DNA of 64,000 bases from Ehretia macrophylla (taxonomy: Eukaryota; Streptophyta; Magnoliopsida; Boraginales; Ehretiaceae), in NCBI GenBank assembly GCA_037974665.1, contig CM075770.1, positions 63,995,850 through 64,059,849 of the forward strand, written 5' to 3'. Positions 48,684 through 61,005 of the stretch are shown in pieces. The notes beneath the pieces are model-generated. The model was not told the origin of the DNA, did not search any database, and worked only from the letters and a program-made list of their open reading frames with translations. A program made the translations under genes and the position numbers. How positions within the stretch are numbered: the first letter of the stretch is position 1; the number at the start of each line of letters is the position of its first letter.

Positions 48684-48802
48684 GGGTGCGATCATAGCAG
48701 CAATAATGCACTGGATCCCATCAGAACTCCGAAGTTAAGCATGCTAGGGCGAGAGTAGTACTAGGATGGGTGACCCCCTGGGAAGTCCTCGTGTTGCACC
48801 CC
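48684..48802 (+). rRNA. 5S: 5S rRNA gene R8
   Basis: Full-length copy matching R5 throughout. The flanking spacers are also identical for about 640 bp. Confidence 0.94.
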
Positions 48803-49358
48803 CTATTCAATTTTTTTTGCCTTGGTTAGGGTTGCCAAGATACTTTATCCAACAAATTTCTATTACCGAATCTCACGGAACATTGGGCAAGAAAACTTGC
48901 CTCACGTAGAGGCTGGGCCCGCAAACGAGGGCTTTGGGCTTGTGAATAGCTCTTCGTCGCTCCGGTGCCCAAAACTTCTGATTTGTAAGGAGTTATGCGG
49001 TGCACAGCATACCGTTGCAAAGCTCTCTGAGAGATCTACGACGGGGGCAGCTAGCTTGCTCGCTGTGCCCATTTTTGGAGCCCAAAATTGAATGTTTTTA
49101 TCAGTTTCAGGCCACTTTTTTTCTTTTGCTCTGTTTTTTCATCCTAGATCGTACGTCGGTAGCTGTTAAAAGGATGACAACCTCAGTAGCAGGACATTAG
49201 GGGGCCTTACAATGAGTCGATATCACGTCTTGCTAGGATGCTGCATTGTTGAAGCAGATGGGTTATCGTTAAGCCCATTGGGCCTTTCGAATTGGCCATC
49301 TCTCTGGACTGGGACTGTGAACCGTTAACACATAAAGGAATTGTGCCCTCAACATGAC

Positions 49359-49477
49359 GGGTGCAACCATACCAGTACTAATGTACTGGATCCCATCAGA
49401 ACTCCGAAGTTAAGTGTGCTTGGGTGAGAGTAGTACTGGGATGGGTGACCACCTGGGAAGTCCTCGTGTTGAACCCC
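49359..49477 (+). rRNA. 5S: 5S rRNA gene R9
   Basis: Full-length copy with about nine substitutions, including the A box region and the GTTGAACCCC end. Confidence 0.92.
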
Positions 49478-50035
49478 CCTTTTCAATTTTTTTTGCTCTG
49501 GTTTGGGTTACCAAGATAGTTTATCCACCACATTTCTATTATCGAATCCCACGTCACCTTGGGCAAGACAACTTCGCTTCACGTGGAGGCTGGGCCCGCA
49601 ATCCGAGGACGTAGGGCTTGTGACCAGGTCTCCGTCCCTTCGGTGCCCATAACTTTTGATCCGTAAGGAGTTATGCGGTGCACAGCATACCGTTGCAAAG
49701 CTCTCCAATAGTTCTCCGAATGGGGCAACGAGCTTGCTCGATGTGCCCTTTTTGGAGCCTAAAATTACACGTTTTCATCCGTTTCAGGCCACTTTCCTTC
49801 TTTTGCTCTGTTTTTTCATCCTGGATCGTACGTTGTGAGCTGTAAAAAGGACGACAACCTTACTCGCGGGACATTAGGGGGCCCTACAACTCGTTGATAT
49901 CACGTCTTGCGAGAATGCTGCATTGTTGAAGTGGATGGGTTATCGTTAAGCCCATTGGGCCTTTTGAATTGGCCATCTCTCTAAGCTGGGACTGTGAACC
50001 GTTAACACATAAAGAAATTGTACCCTCAACATGAC

Positions 50036-50154
50036 GGGTGCGATCATACCATTACTAATGCACCGGATCCCGTAAGAACTCTGAAGTTAAGCGTGCTTGA
50101 GCGAGAGTAGTATTAGGATGGGTGACCCTCTCGGAAGTCCTCGTGTTGCACCCC
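50036..50154 (+). rRNA. 5S: 5S rRNA gene R10
   Basis: Full-length copy with about eight substitutions. Followed by a type A spacer. Confidence 0.92.
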
Positions 50155-50711
50155 ATTTTCATTTTTTTTTGCCCTCGTTAGGGTTGCCAAGACACTTTAT
50201 CCACCAAATTTCTTTTACCGAATCCCACGGAACATTGGGCAAGACAACTTCGCTTCACGTAGGGGCTGGGCCCGCAAACCGAGGGCGTAGGGCTTGTAAC
50301 CATGTCTTTGTCACTTCGGTGCCCATAACTTTTGATCCGTAAGGAGTTAAGCGGCGTACAACATACCGTTGCAAAGCTCTTTGAGAGCTCTACGCCAGGG
50401 GCAGCCAGCGTGCTCGGTGTGCCTGTTTTTGTAGCCCAAAATTGAACATTTTCATCAGTTTCAGGCCACTTTTCTCATTTTGCTCTGTTTTTTCATCCCG
50501 GATAGTACGTCGTGAGCTGTTAAAAGGATGACAACCTTACTAGCTGGACATTATGGGGCCCTACAGCGCGTCGATATCCCGTCTTGCTAGGATTCTGCAT
50601 TGTTGAAGCGGATGGGGTATCGTTAAGCCCATTGGGCCCTTTGAATTGGCCATCTCTTTAGGCTGGGACTGTGAACCGTTAACACATAAAGGAATTGGGC
50701 CTCAACATGAA

Positions 50712-50832
50712 GGGTGCGATCATACCTGCACTAATGCACCGGATCCCATCAGAACTCCGAAGTTAAGCGTGTGCTTGGGCGAGAGTAGTACTAGGATGGG
50801 TGACCCCCTCGGAAGTCCTCGTGTTGTACCCC
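50712..50832 (+). rRNA. 5S: 5S rRNA gene R11
   Basis: 121 nt: a two-base GT expansion in box A (GCGTGTGCTTGG) plus about three substitutions. The insertion would shift box A relative to box C. Confidence 0.92.
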
Positions 50833-51390
50833 CCTTTTCAATTTTTTTTGCTCCGGTTAGGGTTGCCAAGATACTTTATCCACCACATTTCTATTATCGA
50901 ATCCCACGGCACCTTTAGCAAGACAACTTCGCTTCACGTGGAGGCTGGGCCTGAAAACCGAAGCCGTAGGGTATGTGACCAAGTCTCCGTCGCTCCGGTG
51001 CCCATAACTTTTGATCTGTAAGAAGTTTCGCGGCACACAACATACTGTTGCAAAGCACTCTGAGAGCTCTACGACGAGGACAGGTAGCTTGCTTGCTTTG
51101 CCCTTTTTGGAGCCCAGAATCGAACGTTTTCATCAGTTTCAGGCCACTTTTCTTCTTTTTCTCTATTTTTTCACCCCGGATAGTACGTCGTGAGCTGTTA
51201 AAAGGACTACTACCTTACTCGCGGGACATTAGAGGGCCCTACAATGCGTCGATATCCCGTGTTGGGAGGTTGCTGCGTTGTTGAAGCAGATGGGTTGTTG
51301 TTAAGCCAATTGGGCCTTTTGAATAGGCCATCTCTCTAGGCTGGGACTGTGAAACGTTAACCAATAAAGGAATTGTGCCCTCAACATGAT

Positions 51391-51509
51391 GGGTGCGATC
51401 ATACTCGGAATATTGCACCGGATCCCATCAGAACTCTGAAGTTAAGCGTGCTGGGGTGAGAGTAGTACTAGGATGGGTGACCCCCTGAGAAGTCCTCATA
51501 TTGCACTCC
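51391..51509 (+). rRNA. 5S: 5S rRNA gene R12
   Basis: Full-length variant carrying GGAATATTGC in place of GCACTAATGC and a CATATTGCACTCCC end, both shared with R13. Confidence 0.92.
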
Positions 51510-52066
51510 CTTTTCACTTTTTTTTGCCCTAGTTAGGGTTGCCAAGATACTTTATCCACTAAATTTCTATTACCGAATCGCACGAAACATTGGGCAAGAT
51601 AACTTCACTTCACGTAGAGGCTGGGCCCGAAAACCGAGGCCGTAGGGCATGTGACCAGGTCTCCGTCGCACCGGTGCCCATAACTTTTGATCCGTAAGAA
51701 GTTTCGCGGCACACAGCATACCGTTGCAAAGCTCTCTGAGAGCTCTACGACGAGGACAGGCAGCTTGCTTGCTTTGCCCTTTTTGGAGCCCAAAATCGAA
51801 CGTTTTCATCAGTTTCAGGCCACTTTTCTTCTTTTTCTATGTTTTTTCGCCCTGGATAGTACGTCGTGAGCTGTTAAAAGGACGACTACCTTAATCGCGG
51901 GACATTAGAGGGCCCTACAATGCGTCGATATCACGTCTTGCGAGGATGCTATGTTGTTGAAGCGGATGGGTTGTCATTAAGCCTATTGGGCCTTTTGAAT
52001 GGGCCATCTCTCTAGGCTGGGACTGTGAAACGTTAACAAATAAAGGAATTGTGCCCTCAATATGAC

Positions 52067-52185
52067 GGGTGCGATCATACCAGGAATATTGCCCCGGATC
52101 CCATCAGAACTCCGAAGTTAAGCGTGTTGGGGCGAGAGTAGTACTAGGATGGGTGACCCCCTGGGAAGTCCTCATATTGCACTCC
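52067..52185 (+). rRNA. 5S: 5S rRNA gene R13
   Basis: Full-length variant with the same GGAATATTGC and CATATTGCACTCCC changes as its upstream neighbour R12. Confidence 0.92.
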
Positions 52186-52743
52186 CTTTTCAATTTTTTT
52201 TGCCCTCGTTAGGGTTGCCAAGATACTTTATCCACTAAATCTATATTACCGAATCCCACGGAACATTGGGCAAGACAACTTCACTTCATGTAGAGGCTGG
52301 GCCCGCAAACCGAGGGCGTAGGGCTTGTGACCAGGTCTTCGTCGCTTCAGTGCCGATAACTTTTGATTCGTAAGGAGTTACGCGGTTCACAGCATACCGT
52401 AGCAAAGCTCTCTGAGAGTTCTACAACGGGGGTAGCCAGCTTTGTCGCTGTGCCCATTTTTGGAGCACAAAATTGAACGTTTTCATCAGTTTTAGGCCAC
52501 TATTCTTCTTTAGCTCTGTTTTTTCATCCTGGATCATACATCGTGAGCTGTTAAAAGGACGACAACCTTACTCGCAGGACATTAGGGGGCCCTGCAATGC
52601 GTCGATATTACGTCTTGCTAGGATGCTGCGTAGTTGAAGCAGATGGGTTGTCGTTAAGCCCATTCGGCCTTTTGAATGGGCCATCTCTCTAGGCTGGAAC
52701 TGTGAACCGTTAACACATAAAGGAATTGCGCCCTTAACATGAT

Positions 52744-52862
52744 GGGTGCGATCATACTAGCACTAATGCACCAGATTCCATAAGAACTCCGAAGTTAAGC
52801 GTGCTTGGGCGAGAGTAGTATTAGGATGGGTGACCCCCTAGGAAGCCCCCGTGTTGCACCCC
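52744..52862 (+). rRNA. 5S: 5S rRNA gene R14
   Basis: Full-length copy with about eight substitutions. Box A intact. Confidence 0.93.
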
Positions 52863-53420
52863 CTTTCCAATTTTTTTACCCTGGTTAAGATTGCCAAGAT
52901 ACTTTATCCCCCAAATTTCTATTACCGAATCTCATGGAACATTGGGAAGACAACTTCGCTTCACGTAGAGGCTGGGCCCGCAAACCGAGGGCGTAGGTCT
53001 TGTGACCAGGTCTTCGTCGCTCTGGTGCCCATAACTTTTGATCCATAAGGAGTTACACGGCGCACAACATACCTTTCCAAAGCTCTCTGAGAGATCTACG
53101 ACGGGGGCAACTAACTTGCTCGCTATGTCCGTTTTTGGAGGTCTAAACCGAACATTTTCATCAGTTTCAGGCCACTTTTCTTCTTTTGCACTATTTTTTC
53201 ATCCCAGATCATACGTCGTAAGCTGTTAAAAGGACGACAACCTTACTAGCAGGACATTATGGGGCCCTACAACGCGTCGATATCCCGTCTTGCTAGGATG
53301 CTGCGTTGTTGAAGTAGATGGGTTATCGTTAAACACATTGGGCCTTTTGAATTGGCCATCTCTCTAGGCTGGGATTGTGAACCGTTAACACATAAAGGAT
53401 TTTTGTACCCCTAACATGAC

Positions 53421-53539
53421 GGGTGCGATCATACCTGCACTAATGCACTAGATCCTATCAGAACTCCGAAGTTAAGCGTGCTTGGGCGAGAGTAGTACAA
53501 GGATGGGTGACCCCCTAGGAAGTCCTCGTGTTGTACCCC
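53421..53539 (+). rRNA. 5S: 5S rRNA gene R15
   Basis: Full-length copy with about seven substitutions. Box A intact; ends GTTGTACCCC. Confidence 0.93.
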
Positions 53540-54092
53540 TCTTTTCAATTTTTTTTGCTTCGGTTTGGGTTGCCAAGATACTTTATCCACCATATTTCTA
53601 TTATCGAATCCCACGGCTCCTTGGGCAAGACAACTTCGCTTCACGTGGAGGCTGGGCCCGCAAACCAAGGGCGTAGGGCTTGTGACCAGGTCTCCGTTGC
53701 TCTGGTGCCCATAACTTTCGATCCGTAAGGAGTTACGCGGCGCACATTGCAAAGCTCTCTAAGAGGTCTACGACGGAGGCAGCTAGCTTGCTCGCTGTGC
53801 CCTTTTTGGAGATCAAAATCGAACGTTTTCATCAGTTTTAGGCCACTTTTCTTCTTTTGCACTTTTTTTTCGTCCCAGATCGTACGTCGTGAGCCGTTAA
53901 AAGGACGACAACCTTACTCGCAGGACACTAGAGGGCCCTTATAACGCGTCGATATCACGTCTTGCAAGAATGCTGGGTTGTTGAAGCAAATGGGTTATCG
54001 TTAAACACATTGGGCCTTTTGAATTGGCCATCTCTCTAGGCTGGGATTGTGAACCGTTAACACATAAAGGATTTTTGTGCCCCTAACATGAT

Positions 54093-54211
54093 TGGTGCGA
54101 TCATACCAGCACTAATGCACTGGATCCCATCAGAACTCCGAACTTAAGCGTGCTTGGGCGAAAGTAGTGCCAGGATGGTTGACCCCCTGGGAAGTCCTCG
54201 TATTGCATCCC
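54093..54211 (+). rRNA. 5S: 5S rRNA gene R16
   Basis: Full-length copy with about eight substitutions. Its 5' spacer repeats about 90 bp of the spacer before R15 (GTTAAACACATTGGG, AAGGATTTTTGT). Confidence 0.93.
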
Positions 54212-54769
54212 CCTTTTCAATTTTTTTTGCTTCGGTTTGGGTTGCCAAGATACTTTATCCACCACATTTCGATTATCTAATCCCACGACAAATTGGGCAA
54301 GACAACTTTGCTTCACGTGGAGGCTGGGCCCGAAAACCGAGAGCGTAGGGCTTGTGACCAGGTCTCCGTCGCTCCGGTGCCCATAACTTTCGATCCGTAA
54401 GGAGTTACGCGGCGCACAGCATATTGTTGCAAAGCTCTCTGAGAGCTCTACGACGGAGGCAGCCAACTTGCTCGCTGTGCTCTTCTTGGAGCCCAAAATC
54501 GAACGTTTTCATCAGTTTCAGGCCACTTTTCTTCTTTTGCTATGTTTTTTCGTCCCGGATCGTACGTCGTGAGCTATTAAAAGGATGACAACCTTACTCA
54601 CGGGACATTAGAGGCCCCTACAATTCGTCGATATCACGTCTTGCGAGGATGCAATGTTGTTGAAGCGGATGGGTTGTCGTTAAGCCTATTGGGCCTTTTG
54701 AATGGGCCATCTCTCTAGGCTGGGACTGTGAAACGTTAACAAATAAAGGACTTGTGCCTTCAACATGAC

Positions 54770-54888
54770 GGGTGCGATCATACCAGGACTATTGCACCGG
54801 ATCCCATAAGAACTCCGAGGTTAAGCGTGCTTGGGCGAGAGTAGTACTAGGATAGGTGACCCCCTGGAAAGTCCTCGAGTTGCACCCC
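54770..54888 (+). rRNA. 5S: 5S rRNA gene R17
   Basis: Full-length copy with about seven substitutions, including a GGACTATTGC variant that resembles R12 and R13. Confidence 0.93.
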
Positions 54889-55447
54889 CTTTTCAATTTT
54901 TTTTGCCCTGGTTAGGGGTGCCAAGAGACTTTTTCCTCTAAATTTCTATTACCGAATCCCACGGAACAGTGGGCAAGACAACTTCGCTTCACATAGAGGC
55001 TGCGCCCGCAGACCGAAGCCGTAGGGCTTGTGACCAGGTCTTCGTCACTCCGGTGCCCATATCTTTTGATCCGTAAGGAGTTACGTGGCGCACAGCATAC
55101 CGTTGCAAAGATCTCCGATAGCTCTACGATGGGGGTAGCCAGCTTGCTCGCTATGCCCATTTTTGGAGCCCAAAATCGAATGTTTTCATCATTTTCAGGC
55201 CACTTTTCTTCATTTGCACTATTTTTTCCGTCCCGGATCGTACGTCGTAAGCTGTTAAAAGGACGACAACCTTACTCGAGCGACATTAGGGGGCCCTACA
55301 ACGCGTCGATATCACGTCTTGCTAGGATGCTACGTTGTTAAAGCAGATGGGTTATCGTTAAGCACATTGGTACTTTTGAATTGGCCATCTCTTTAGGCTG
55401 GGACTGTGAACCGTTAACACATAAAGGAATTGTGCCCTCAACATGAC

Positions 55448-55566
55448 GGGTGCGATCATACCAGCACTAATGCACTGGATCCCATCAGAACTCCAAAGTT
55501 AAGCGTGCTTGGGCGAGAGTAGTATTAGGATGGGTGACCCCATGAGAAGTCCTCGTGTTTTTACCT
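55448..55566 (+). rRNA. 5S: 5S rRNA gene R18
   Basis: Well preserved up to position 90, but the 3' end is altered (GTGTTTTTACCTCC). The T5 run created inside the gene end could stop Pol III early. Confidence 0.9.
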
Positions 55567-56123
55567 CCCTTTTCAATTTTTTTTGCTCCGGTTTGGGTTG
55601 CCAATATGCTTTATCCACCACATTTCTATTATCGAATCCCACGGCACATTGGGCAAGGCAACTTCGCTTCACGTTGAGGCTGGGCCCGAAAATCGAGGGC
55701 GTAGGGCTTGTGACTAGGTCTCCGTCGCTCCGGTGCCCATAACTTTTGATCCGCAAGGAGTTACACGGCGCATAGCATACCGTTGCAAAGCTCGTTGAGA
55801 GCGCTATGACGGAGGCATCCAGCTTGCTCGCTGTGCCCTTTTTGGAGCCCAAAATCGAACGTTTTCATCAGTTTCAGGCCACTTTTCTTCCTTTGCTCTA
55901 TTTTTTTCGTCCCGGATAGTACGTCGTGAGCTGTTAAAAGGGTGACAACCTTACTCGCATGACATTAGGGGGCCCTGCAACGCGTCGATATCACGTCTTG
56001 CTAGGATGCTGCGTTGTTGAAGCAGATAGGTTATCGTTAAGCCCATTGAGCCTTTATGGCCCATCTCTCTAGGCTGGGACTCTGAACTATTAACACATAA
56101 AGAAATTGTGCCCTCAACATGAC

Positions 56124-56242
56124 AGGTGTGATCATACCAGCACTAATGCACCGGATTCGATCAGCACTCCGAAGTTAAGCGTGCTTGGGCGAGAATAGTA
56201 CTAAGATGGGTGACTCCTTGGGAAGTCCTCGTGTTGCACCCC
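56124..56242 (+). rRNA. 5S: 5S rRNA gene R19
   Basis: Full-length copy with about nine substitutions. The following unit is 700 bp long because of a 24-bp local duplication in the spacer. Confidence 0.92.
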
Positions 56243-56519
56243 CTTTTCAATTTTTTTTGCCCTGGTTATGGTTGCCAAGATACTTTATCCGCCAAATTTC
56301 TATTACCAAATCCCACGGCACCTTGGGCAAGACAACTTCGCTTCACGTAGAGGCTAGGCCCGCAAATCAAGAGCGTAGGGCTTGTGACCAGGTCTTCGTC
56401 ACTCTGGTGCCCATAACTTTTGATCCGTAAGGAGTTACGCGGTGTACAGCATACCGTTGCAAAGCACTCTGAGAGCTCAGTGATGGGGGCAGCCAGCTTG
56501 CTCGCTGTGTCCGTTTTTG

Positions 56520-56570
56520 GAGCCCAAAATTGAATGTTTTCGGAGCCCAAAATCAAACGTTTTCATCAGT
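56520..56570 (+). repeat. short tandem duplication in 5S spacer
   Basis: GGAGCCCAAAAT followed by TGAATGTTTTC occurs twice in a row with small differences, lengthening this unit by about 24 bp. Confidence 0.85.
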
Positions 56571-56823
56571 TTCAGGCCACTTTTCTTCTTTTCCTCTATT
56601 TTTTCATCCGGGATCATACGTCGTGAGCTGTTAAAAGGACGACAACCATACTAGCAGGACATTAGGGGGCCCTCCAATGCGTCGATATCCCGTCTTGCTA
56701 GGATGCTACGTTGTTGAAGCAGATGGGTTATCGTTAAGCCCATTGGGCCTTTTGAATTGGCCATCTCTCTAGGCTAGGACTGTGAACCGTAAACACATAA
56801 AGGAATTGTGCCCTCAACATGAC

Positions 56824-56942
56824 GGGTGCGATCATACCAGCACTAATGCACCAGATCCCATCAGAACTCCGAAGTTAAGCGTGCTTGGGCGAGAGTAGTA
56901 CTAGGATGGGTGACCCCGTAGGAAGTCCTCGTGTTGCAACCC
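56824..56942 (+). rRNA. 5S: 5S rRNA gene R20
   Basis: Well-preserved copy with about four differences (one near position 30, the rest in the last 30 nt). Confidence 0.95.
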
Positions 56943-57501
56943 CCTTTAAAATTTTTTTTTGCTCTGGTTTGGGTTGCCTAGATACTTTATCCACCACATT
57001 TCTAATATCGAATCCCACGGCACCTTGGGCAAGACAACTTCGCTTCACGTAGAGGCTGGGCCCGCAAACCAAGGACGTAGGGCTTGTGACGAGGTTTTCG
57101 TCACTCCGGTGCCCATAACTTTTGATCCCTAGGGAGTTACGCGGCGCACAGCATACCGTTGCAAAGCTCTCCAAGAGCTCTACGACGGGGGCAGCTAGTT
57201 TGCTTGCTGTGCCCTTTTTGGAGCCCAAAATGGAATGTTTTCATCAGTTTCGGGCCATTTTTTTGCTTTTGCTCTGTTTTTTCATCACGGAACGAAAGTC
57301 GTGATCTTTTAAAAGGACGAAAACCTTACCAGCGGGACATTAGAGGGCCCTACAATGCGTCAATATCACCTCTTGCGAGGATGCTGTGTTGTTGAAGCGG
57401 ATGGGTTATCGTTAAGCCTATTGGGCCTTTTGAATTGACCATCTCTCTAGGCTGGGACTGTGAACCGTTAACATATAAAGGAATTGTACCCTCAACATGA
57501 C

Positions 57502-57620
57502 GGGTGCGATCCTAGCAGGACTAATGCACCGGATCCCATCACAACTCCGAAGTTAAGCATGCTTGGGCGAGAGTAGTACTAGGATGGGTGACCCCCTGGG
57601 ATGTCCTCGTGTTGCACCCC
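57502..57620 (+). rRNA. 5S: 5S rRNA gene R21
   Basis: Full-length copy with about six differences. Its downstream spacer (CCACAAAATTTTTATTACCG) is nearly the same as that after R25. Confidence 0.93.
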
Positions 57621-58178
57621 ATTTTAAATTTTTTTTCCCTTGGTTAGGGTTGCCAGGATACTTTATCCACAAAATTTTTATTACCGTATCCCATGGAACA
57701 TTGAGCAAGACAACTTCGCTTCACGTAGAGGGTGGGCCCGTAAACTGAGGGCGTAGGGCTTGTGACTAGGTCTTCGTCGCTCCGGTGCCCTTAACTTTTG
57801 ATCCGTAAGGAGTTACGCGTTGCACAGCATACCGTTGCAAAGCTCTCTGAAAGCTCTACGACAGGGTCAACCAGCTTGCTCGCTGTGCCCCTATTTGGAG
57901 CCCAAAATCGAACGTTTTCATCAGTTTCAGGCCACTTTACTTCTTTTCCTCTATTTTTTCTTACTGAATCATACGCCGTGAGATGTTAAAAGGACGACAA
58001 CCTTACTTGCGGGACATTAGGGGGCCCTACAACGCGCCAATATCACGTCTTGCGAGGATGCTGCGTTGTTGAAGCAGATGGGTTATCGTTAAGCCCATTG
58101 GGCCTTCTGAATTGACCAACTCTCTAGGCTGCGACTGTGAACCGTTAACAGATAAAGGAATTGAGCCCTCAACATGAC

Positions 58179-58297
58179 GGGTGCGATCATACCAGTACTA
58201 ATGCACCGGATCCCATCAAAATTCCGAAGTTAAGCGTGCTTGGGCAAGAGTAATACTAGGATGGGTGACCTCCTGGGAAGTCCTCGTGTTGGACCCC
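58179..58297 (+). rRNA. 5S: 5S rRNA gene R22
   Basis: Full-length copy with about seven differences. Shares CAAAATTCCGAAG with R26, and the following spacer shares AACTGCGGGCGTAG. Confidence 0.93.
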
Positions 58298-58855
58298 CCT
58301 TTTCAATTTTGTTTGCTCCGGTTTGGGTTTCCAAGATACTTTATCCACCATATTTCTATTATCAAATCCCACGGCACCTTGGGCAAGACAACTTCGCTTC
58401 ACGTTGAGGCTGGGCCCGCAAACTGCGGGCGTAGGTCTTGTTACCAGGTCTTCGTCGCACCGATGCCCATAACTTTTTATCCGTAAGGAGTTACGCGGCA
58501 CACAGCATACCGTTGCAAAGCTCTCTGAGAGCTCTACGACGGGGTTAGCCAGCTGCTCGCTGTGCCCCTTTTTGGAGCCCAAAATTGAACGTTTTCATCA
58601 GTTTCAGTCCACTTTTCTTCTTTTGCTCTATTTTTTTGTCCCAGATCGTACGTCTTGAGCTGTTAAAAGGTCGACAACCATACTAGCGGGACATTAGGGG
58701 GCCCTATAACGCGTCGATATCACGTCTTGCTAGGCTGTTGTGTTGTTGAAGCAGATGGGTAGTCGTTAAGCCCATTGGGCCATTTGAATGGGTCATCTCT
58801 CTAGGTTGGGCCTGTGGACCGTTAACACATAAAGGAATTGTGCCCTGAACATGAT

Positions 58856-58974
58856 GGATGTAATCATACCAGCACCAATGCACCGGATCCTATTAGAACT
58901 CCGAAGTTAAGCGTGCTTGGGCGAGAATAGTACTAGGATGGGTGACCCCCTGGGAAGTCCTCGTGTTGTACCTC
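58856..58974 (+). rRNA. 5S: 5S rRNA gene R23
   Basis: Full-length copy with about nine differences, three of them in the first ten nucleotides. Confidence 0.92.
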
Positions 58975-59532
58975 CTTTATCAATTTTTTTTGCTCCGATT
59001 AGGGTTGCCAAGATACTTTATCCACCACATTTCTATTATCGAATTCCACGGCACCTTGGGTAAGACAACTTCACTTCACATGGAGGCTGGGCCCGCAAAC
59101 CAAGGGCGTAGGGCTTGTGACCAAGTCTCCGGCGCTTTGGTGCCCATAACTTTCGATCCGTAAGGAGTTATGTGGCGCACAGCATACCTTTGCAAAGCTC
59201 TCCGACATGTCTACGAAGGGGGCAGCAAGCTTGCTCACTCAGCCCTTTTTGGAGCCCAAAATCGAATGTTTTCATCAGTTTCAGGCCACTTTTCTTCTTT
59301 TGCTATGATTTTCCGTCCTGGATCGTACGTCGTGAACTGTTAAAAGGACGACAACCTTAGTTGCGGGACATTAGAGGGCCCCACAGCGCGTCGATATCAC
59401 GTCTTGCGAGAATGCTGGATTGTTGAAGCGGATGGGTTGTCGTTAAGCCCATTGGGCCTTTTGAATGGTCCATCTCTCTAGGCTGGGACTTTAAACCGTT
59501 AACAAATAAAGGAATTGTGCCCGGAACATGAC

Positions 59533-59650
59533 GGGTGCGATCATATCTGCACTAACGCGCCGGATCACATCTTAACTCCGAAGTTAAGCGTGCTTGGGCG
59601 AGAGTAGTACAAGGATGGGTGACCCCTTGGTGGTCCTCGTGTTGCACCCT
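59533..59650 (+). rRNA. 5S: 5S rRNA gene R24
   Basis: 118 nt: one or two bases lost near position 98 plus about nine substitutions. Probably inactive. Confidence 0.9.
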
Positions 59651-60209
59651 ATTTTTCAATTTTTTTTGCCCTGGTTAGTCTTGCCAAGATACTTTATCCA
59701 CCAATTTTCTATTACCGAATCTCATAGAACATTGGGCAAGACAACTTCGCTTCACGTAGAGGCTGGGCCTGCAAACCGAGGGCGTAGGGCTAATGACCAG
59801 GTCTCCGTTACTCCGGTGCCCATAACTTTTTATCCGTAAGGACTTACGCGGTGAACAACATACCGTTCCAAAGTTCTCTGAGAGCTCTACGACGGGTGTA
59901 GCCTGCTTGCTCACTGTGCCCATTTTTGGATCCCAAAATCGAACGTTCTCATCAGTTTCAGGCCACTTTTCTTCTTTTGCTCTATTTTTTCATCGCGGAT
60001 CGTACATCGTGAGCTGTTAAAAGGAAGACAGCCTTACTAGCGGGACATTAGGGGGCCCTACAACGCGTCGATATCCCGTCTTGCTAGGATTCTGCGTTGT
60101 TGAAGCTGAAGGGTTATCGTTAAGCCCATTGGGCCTTTCGAATTGGCCATCTCTCTCTGCTAAGACTGTGAACCGTAAACACATAAATGAATTGTGCCCT
60201 CAACATGAC

Positions 60210-60328
60210 GGGTATGATCATAGCAGGACTAATGCACCGGATCCCATCAGAACTCCGAAGCTAAGCATGCTTCGGCGGGAGTAGTAGTAGGAGGGGTGAC
60301 CCCCTGGGACGTCCTCGTGTTGCAGCCC
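60210..60328 (+). rRNA. 5S: 5S rRNA gene R25
   Basis: Full-length copy with about ten differences, including CCGAAGCTAAGC in box A. The unit matches R21's, four units upstream. Confidence 0.91.
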
Positions 60329-60886
60329 ATTTTCAATTTTTTTTGCCCTAGTTAGGGTTGCCAAGATACTTTATCCACAAAATTTTTATTACCGTATCCC
60401 ACGGAACATTGGGCAAGACAACTTCGCTTCACATAGAGGGTGGGCTCGTAAACTGAGGGCGTAGGGCTTGTGACTAGGTCTTCGTCGCTCCGGTGTCCTT
60501 AACTTTTGATACGTAAGGAGTTACGCGGCGCAAAGCATACCGTTGCAAAGCCCTTTGAGAGCTCTACGACGGGGTCAACTAGCTTGCTCGTTGTGCCCCT
60601 ATTTGGAGCCCAAAATCGAACGTTTTCATCAGTTTCATGCCACTTTTCTTCTTTTGCTCTATTTTTTCATCCCGGATCGTACGTCATGTGCTGTTAAAAA
60701 GACGACAACCTTACTCGCCGGACATTAGGGGGCCCTACAACTCGTCGATATCACATCTTGCTAGGATGCTTCGTTGTTGAAGCAGATGGGTTATCGTTAA
60801 GCCCATTGGGCCTTTTGAATTGGCCATCTCTCTAGGCTAGAACTGTGAACCGTTAACACATAAAGGAATTGTGCCCTCAACATGAC

Positions 60887-61005
60887 GAGTGCGATCATAC
60901 CAGTACTAATGCACCGGATCCCATCAAAATTCCGAAGTTAAGCGTGCTTGTGCGAGAGTAGTACAAGGATGGGTGACCTCCTAGGAAGTCCTCGTGTTGC
61001 ACCCC
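60887..61005 (+). rRNA. 5S: 5S rRNA gene R26
   Basis: Full-length copy with about seven differences. Shares gene and spacer variants with R22. Confidence 0.93.
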
